From the NCBI GenBank assembly GCA_014379075.1, contig JACMMN010000013.1:1-5587 (forward strand): 5,587 nucleotides of DNA, in the 5' to 3' direction. The notes under the pieces were generated by a model that did no database searches, was not told where the DNA came from, and saw only the letters and a program-made list of their open reading frames with translations. Positions within the stretch are counted from its first letter, which is position 1. The number at the start of each line of letters is the position of its first letter. A program made the position numbers and the translations under genes. Source of the DNA: Pyrinomonadaceae bacterium (GTDB lineage: Bacteria > Acidobacteriota > Blastocatellia > Pyrinomonadales > Pyrinomonadaceae). Below are positions 4,330 to 5,587 of this stretch, piece by piece.

Positions 4330-4436
4330 TAGTTTCGAGTTTGGAGAGTTATAGAGTTGCGGAGTCATCGAATTCCGATAGAAAAGTGAAGTATTAAGAA
4401 CACTGTAACTCGATAACTCCAGCGAACTCCCAACTA
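4330..4436. repeat. GAGTT-rich imperfect inverted repeat
   Basis: The left arm (about 4328-4362) has GAGTT or GAGAGTT words every seven to nine bases. The right arm (about 4403-4436) is its imperfect reverse complement (ACTCGATAACTCC, then AACTCCCAACTATT). The spacer between tRNA-Cys and tRNA-Arg is almost wholly this potential hairpin. It differs in word but not in design from the other heptad spacers here. Confidence 0.65.
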
Positions 4437-4438
4437 TT

Positions 4439-4513
4439 TGGCGGTGCCGGGACTCGAACCCGGAACCTCCTGTTTAGAAGACAGGCACTCTGTTCCAATT
4501 GAGCTACACCGCC
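4439..4513 (-). tRNA. tRNA-Arg(TCT)
   Basis: The acceptor GGCGGTG/CACCGCC is perfect. The anticodon stem CCTGT/ACAGG carries loop CTTCTAA (anticodon TCT), the T-arm is CCGGG-TTCGAGT-CCCGG, and the discriminator is A73. CCA is not encoded (AAA follows), unlike all the other tRNAs in the window, so the CCA-adding enzyme must finish it. Confidence 0.96.
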
Positions 4514-4522
4514 GCGAAAATG

Positions 4523-4599
4523 TGGTCCGGGCAGCAGGATTCGAACCTGCGAACACTTGTTTCCAAAACAAGCCGATATAGCCGCTGTGGAACGCCCGG
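4523..4599 (-). tRNA. tRNA-Pro(TGG), atypical
   Basis: The acceptor CCGGGCG/TGCCCGG has the C1-G72 pair typical of bacterial Pro tRNA. The anticodon stem CTTGT/ACAAG carries loop TTTGGAA (anticodon TGG), the T-arm is GCAGG-TTCGAAT-CCTGC, and A73 and CCA are encoded. Two oddities: position 37 is A, where Pro tRNAs almost always have the G methylated by TrmD, and the D-arm barely pairs. It may be a poor or specialised elongator. Confidence 0.85.
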
Positions 4600-4609
4600 A
4601 AAAATGTGT

Positions 4610-4684
4610 TGGCTTCGGGGAAAGGATTTGAACCCGTATTTCCTGATCCAAAGTCAGGCGTCCTGCCGGTTGGACGACCCCGAA
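4610..4684 (-). tRNA. tRNA-Gln(TTG)
   Basis: The acceptor TTCGGGG/CCCCGAA and the D-stem GTCC/GGAC are perfect. The anticodon stem CCTGA/TCAGG carries loop CTTTGGA (anticodon TTG). U1-A72 and G73 fit Gln, and CCA is encoded. The T-stem is weak (ACGGG against CCTTT, one mismatch and one wobble). Confidence 0.94.
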
Positions 4685-4735
4685 AAAAGTTGGCGGTTTG
4701 GCGGTATGCAGTAGGCAGTCAAAGCCTATCCAAAT

Positions 4736-4756
4736 CTGAAATCTGAAATGTGAAAT
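4736..4756. repeat. Three heptads CTGAAAT/GTGAAAT
   Basis: Two CTGAAAT units and one GTGAAAT run head to tail in the spacer between tRNA-Gln and tRNA-Arg(ACG). There is no inverted partner nearby. They have the same 7-base periodicity as the other spacers of this array. Confidence 0.55.
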
Positions 4757-4760
4757 TTAA

Positions 4761-4838
4761 TGGTGAAGACGGAAGGACTCGAACCTACAACCTTCTCGTT
4801 CGTAGCGAGATGCTCTAATTCCATTGAGCTACGTCTCC
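4761..4838 (-). tRNA. tRNA-Arg(ACG)
   Basis: The acceptor GGAGACG/CGTCTTC has one wobble. The D-arm is complete, and the anticodon stem TCTCG/CGAGA carries loop CTACGAA (anticodon ACG, expected to be edited to ICG by TadA). The T-loop is TTCGAGT on a stem with one T-T mismatch. A73 and CCA are encoded. It is the most upstream tRNA of the minus-strand array in this window. Confidence 0.95.
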
Positions 4839-4844
4839 ATGATG

Positions 4845-4913
4845 AGTTGTCAGTTGTCGGTTGTCAGTTGTCAGGAAGAACTTTCTTAAATTGACAACTG
4901 ACTACCGGCAACT
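4845..4913. repeat. AGTTGTC heptad array with inverted partner
   Basis: Four heptads (AGTTGTC x3 and GGTTGTC) span 4845-4872. Three inverted units (GACAACT, GACTACC, GGCAACT) lie at 4893-4913, so the spacer can form a long imperfect hairpin with a 20-base apex. It lies just upstream of tRNA-Arg(ACG), where a promoter would be expected; I see no convincing -35/-10 pair outside it. Confidence 0.7.
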
Positions 4914-4938
4914 GCTAAAGCTATTCAGTTATCAAACA

Positions 4939-4998
4939 TCAAAAATAAAAAGGAGCGGCTACCCGTGATTCACATTGAATCCTCGCGTAACCGCTCCT
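4939..4998 (-). terminator. Intrinsic terminator of the 54-aa ORF unit
   Basis: AGGAGCGG (4951-4958) pairs with CCGCTCCT (4991-4998), extended by TAC/GTA and an inner GATTC/GAATC hairpin. On the minus strand it is followed by TTTTTATTTTTG. It ends transcription coming from the promoter at about 5300 and insulates the tRNA array from it. Confidence 0.85.
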
Positions 4999-5026
4999 AA
5001 AACGTAATTGCTTACTTTCGATGTTT

Positions 5027-5049
5027 CGGGAGCGGGGACGCCGCTCCCG
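5027..5049 (-). terminator. GC-rich hairpin after the 54-aa ORF
   Basis: A perfect 9-bp CGGGAGCGG stem closes a 5-base loop, starting six bases after the TAA of the small ORF on the minus strand. It lacks a U-tract, so it is probably an mRNA-stabilising or Rho-assisted 3' structure ahead of the full terminator at 4939-4998. Confidence 0.55.
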
Positions 5050-5054
5050 CTGTG

Positions 5055-5219
5055 TTAAGTCATTAATTCAAAACGGTTTACGCCGTTCTGTTTTTGCTGA
5101 TAATCCGCATTTTCGAGTCCCGGACACACGACGGTCCAAAGGCTCATATTCGTCCGCAAATCTCTCGATGCGGGCGAGCCGTTGAATATTCGTGTTGTAT
5201 GTTCCGAATTTCGAATCAC
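5055..5219 (-). CDS. Candidate 54-aa protein, GTG start
   Basis: The frame opens at GTG 5219 with GGAG eight bases upstream and closes at TAA; an upstream in-frame TAA limits it. The product reads M/VIRNSEHTTRIFNGSPAS, then RDLRTNMSLWTVVCPGLEN and ADYQQKQNGVNRFELMT: polar, one Trp, one Cys, no membrane segment. It is not recognised. Support comes from context: a strong promoter 56-85 bases upstream and paired hairpins directly after the stop. An internal ATG would give a 30-aa version. The same stretch has notable RNA pairing (CCGCA/TGCGG, ACACGA/TCGTGT), so a structured noncoding RNA is the main alternative. Confidence 0.45.
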   Translation of the reverse strand: MIRNSEHTTRIFNGSPASRDLRTNMSLWTVVCPGLENADYQQKQNGVNRFELMT

Positions 5220-5250
5220 TAAACTATCTCCAAAAAAATCTTAAATCCTC

Positions 5251-5267
5251 GCTTCGTTTTCCGAAGC
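5251..5267 (-). other. 5' leader hairpin
   Basis: GCTTCG pairs with CGAAGC around GAAAA, at or just after the predicted transcription start. It is followed after 12 bases by seven T's that run into the GGAG site. It could be a leader stabiliser, or a weak terminator for transcription arriving from thiL. Confidence 0.4.
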
Positions 5268-5274
5268 AGCCAAA

Positions 5275-5304
5275 TTTTTAGCACAGTCAGAAAACGCTTG
5301 TCAA
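5275..5304 (-). promoter_or_regulatory. Sigma70-type promoter
   Basis: A consensus TTGACA (5304-5299) is spaced 18 bases from TAAAAA (5280-5275) on the minus strand, in an AT-rich gap downstream of thiL. It predicts a transcript starting near 5268 that carries the 54-aa ORF. Confidence 0.6.
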
Positions 5305-5343
5305 GGGTTTTTCGTAAAAGTTTTTTGCGGGTGGGTGAAAAAT

Positions 5344-5587
5344 CTAGAAATGACGATAGCCTTTCGGCTCTAAAATTCGCTGCTGCCCATCACTTATAAG
5401 TTCAATGACGCCAACATTTGCGGTTACCTCGCCGATCTCGAAAAACGAGCTCAAATTTAACGTCGATATTTTTTTTTTGTCGGCAGTGAAAAGCAGGACG
5501 TAATCTTCGCCGCCGTTCATGGCGAGAGCAAGCAAATCATCGGCAGATAACTTCAGGCCTTTAAGCTTTTTCTCTACCGGAATTTTA
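5344..5587 (-). CDS. thiL: Thiamine-monophosphate kinase, C-terminal part
   Basis: ThiL phosphorylates thiamine monophosphate to thiamine diphosphate, the last step of cofactor synthesis, in the cytoplasm. Only the last 80 codons are in the window; the gene runs off the right edge, so its start is not visible. The family signature ALAMNGGEDYVLLFT is clear, followed by an IGEVT strand and the typical closing GYRHF (relatives end in G[YW]DHF). The first complete codon in frame is at 5586. No strong terminator follows the TAG before the promoter at 5304-5275. Confidence 0.92.
   Translation of the reverse strand, partial: KIPVEKKLKGLKLSADDLLALAMNGGEDYVLLFTADKKKISTLNLSSFFEIGEVTANVGVIELISDGQQRILEPKGYRHF

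Noticed and set aside
4394..4714. ORFs across the Arg/Pro/Gln tRNA genes on both strands
   Set aside because: They translate tRNA sequences and have no coding signals; tRNA cloverleafs explain the bases.
4845..4913. CRISPR-like array
   Set aside because: Units are contiguous heptads with no unique spacers of constant length.
4940..5270. 6S RNA, tmRNA or RNase P RNA between thiL and the tRNAs
   Set aside because: The size and promoter/terminator context invited it, but I find none of the conserved motifs (no tmRNA tRNA-like ends, no RNase P core sequence, no 6S long-duplex symmetry).

Overview
The window looks like a bacterial chromosome segment of moderate GC. Its style (a Pro-Thr-Ser-rich exported protein, heptad-repeat spacers, a dispersed tRNA cluster, a Ro-family gene) would fit an acidobacterial lineage such as Blastocatellia/Pyrinomonadaceae, but no gene here fixes the taxonomy and I hold this lightly. 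Almost everything is on the minus strand; the exceptions are a small exported protein at the left edge and a small membrane protein in the middle.

The centrepiece (about 319-2480) is a Ro60/Rsr ribonucleoprotein locus. The rsr gene (508-2082, minus) encodes a TROVE plus von Willebrand A protein with an intact MIDAS metal site. Around it lie three noncoding elements that at first resemble broken tRNAs but fold consistently as bacterial Y RNAs. Two are upstream (Y2 2352-2480, Y1 2139-2263) and one is in the 3' flank (Y3 about 355-466). All three share a closing helix, the Ro-binding-type motif GCGAATGC opposite CTTGTCGC, an upper helix and a T-arm. Base changes in the helices are compensated between copies. 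In Y1 and Y2 the distal part is a circularly permuted tRNA: T-arm, acceptor stem closed by a small loop, then D-arm. Y3 has lost the D-arm. A bidirectional terminator closes the unit at 319-352.

Y1 and Y2 are interleaved with tRNA genes. The minus-strand order is tRNA-Lys, a tRNA with an unclear (Ile-like) anticodon, Y2, tRNA-Asn, Y1, rsr, Y3. The spacer between an encoded tRNA CCA end and the next Y RNA is only five or six bases, mostly T, so tRNA processing would release the 5' ends of Y1 and Y2. Upstream, tRNAs for Arg(ACG), Gln, Pro, Arg(TCT), Cys, His and Asp continue the array. It is interrupted by an 87-aa ORF with a possible amber readthrough extension, a 15-aa ORF with a strong ribosome binding site, a large structured element (2662-2775), and several heptad inverted repeats.

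The right end holds the 3' part of thiL (thiamine-monophosphate kinase, minus), then a good sigma70-type promoter, a GTG-start 54-codon ORF and two strong hairpins, the second with a U-tract. The likely joint function of the core is RNA quality control: Rsr binds Y RNA, and the tRNA-like module modulates or guides its access to structured RNA and nucleases. That role comes from Deinococcus and Salmonella relatives, not from this sequence.
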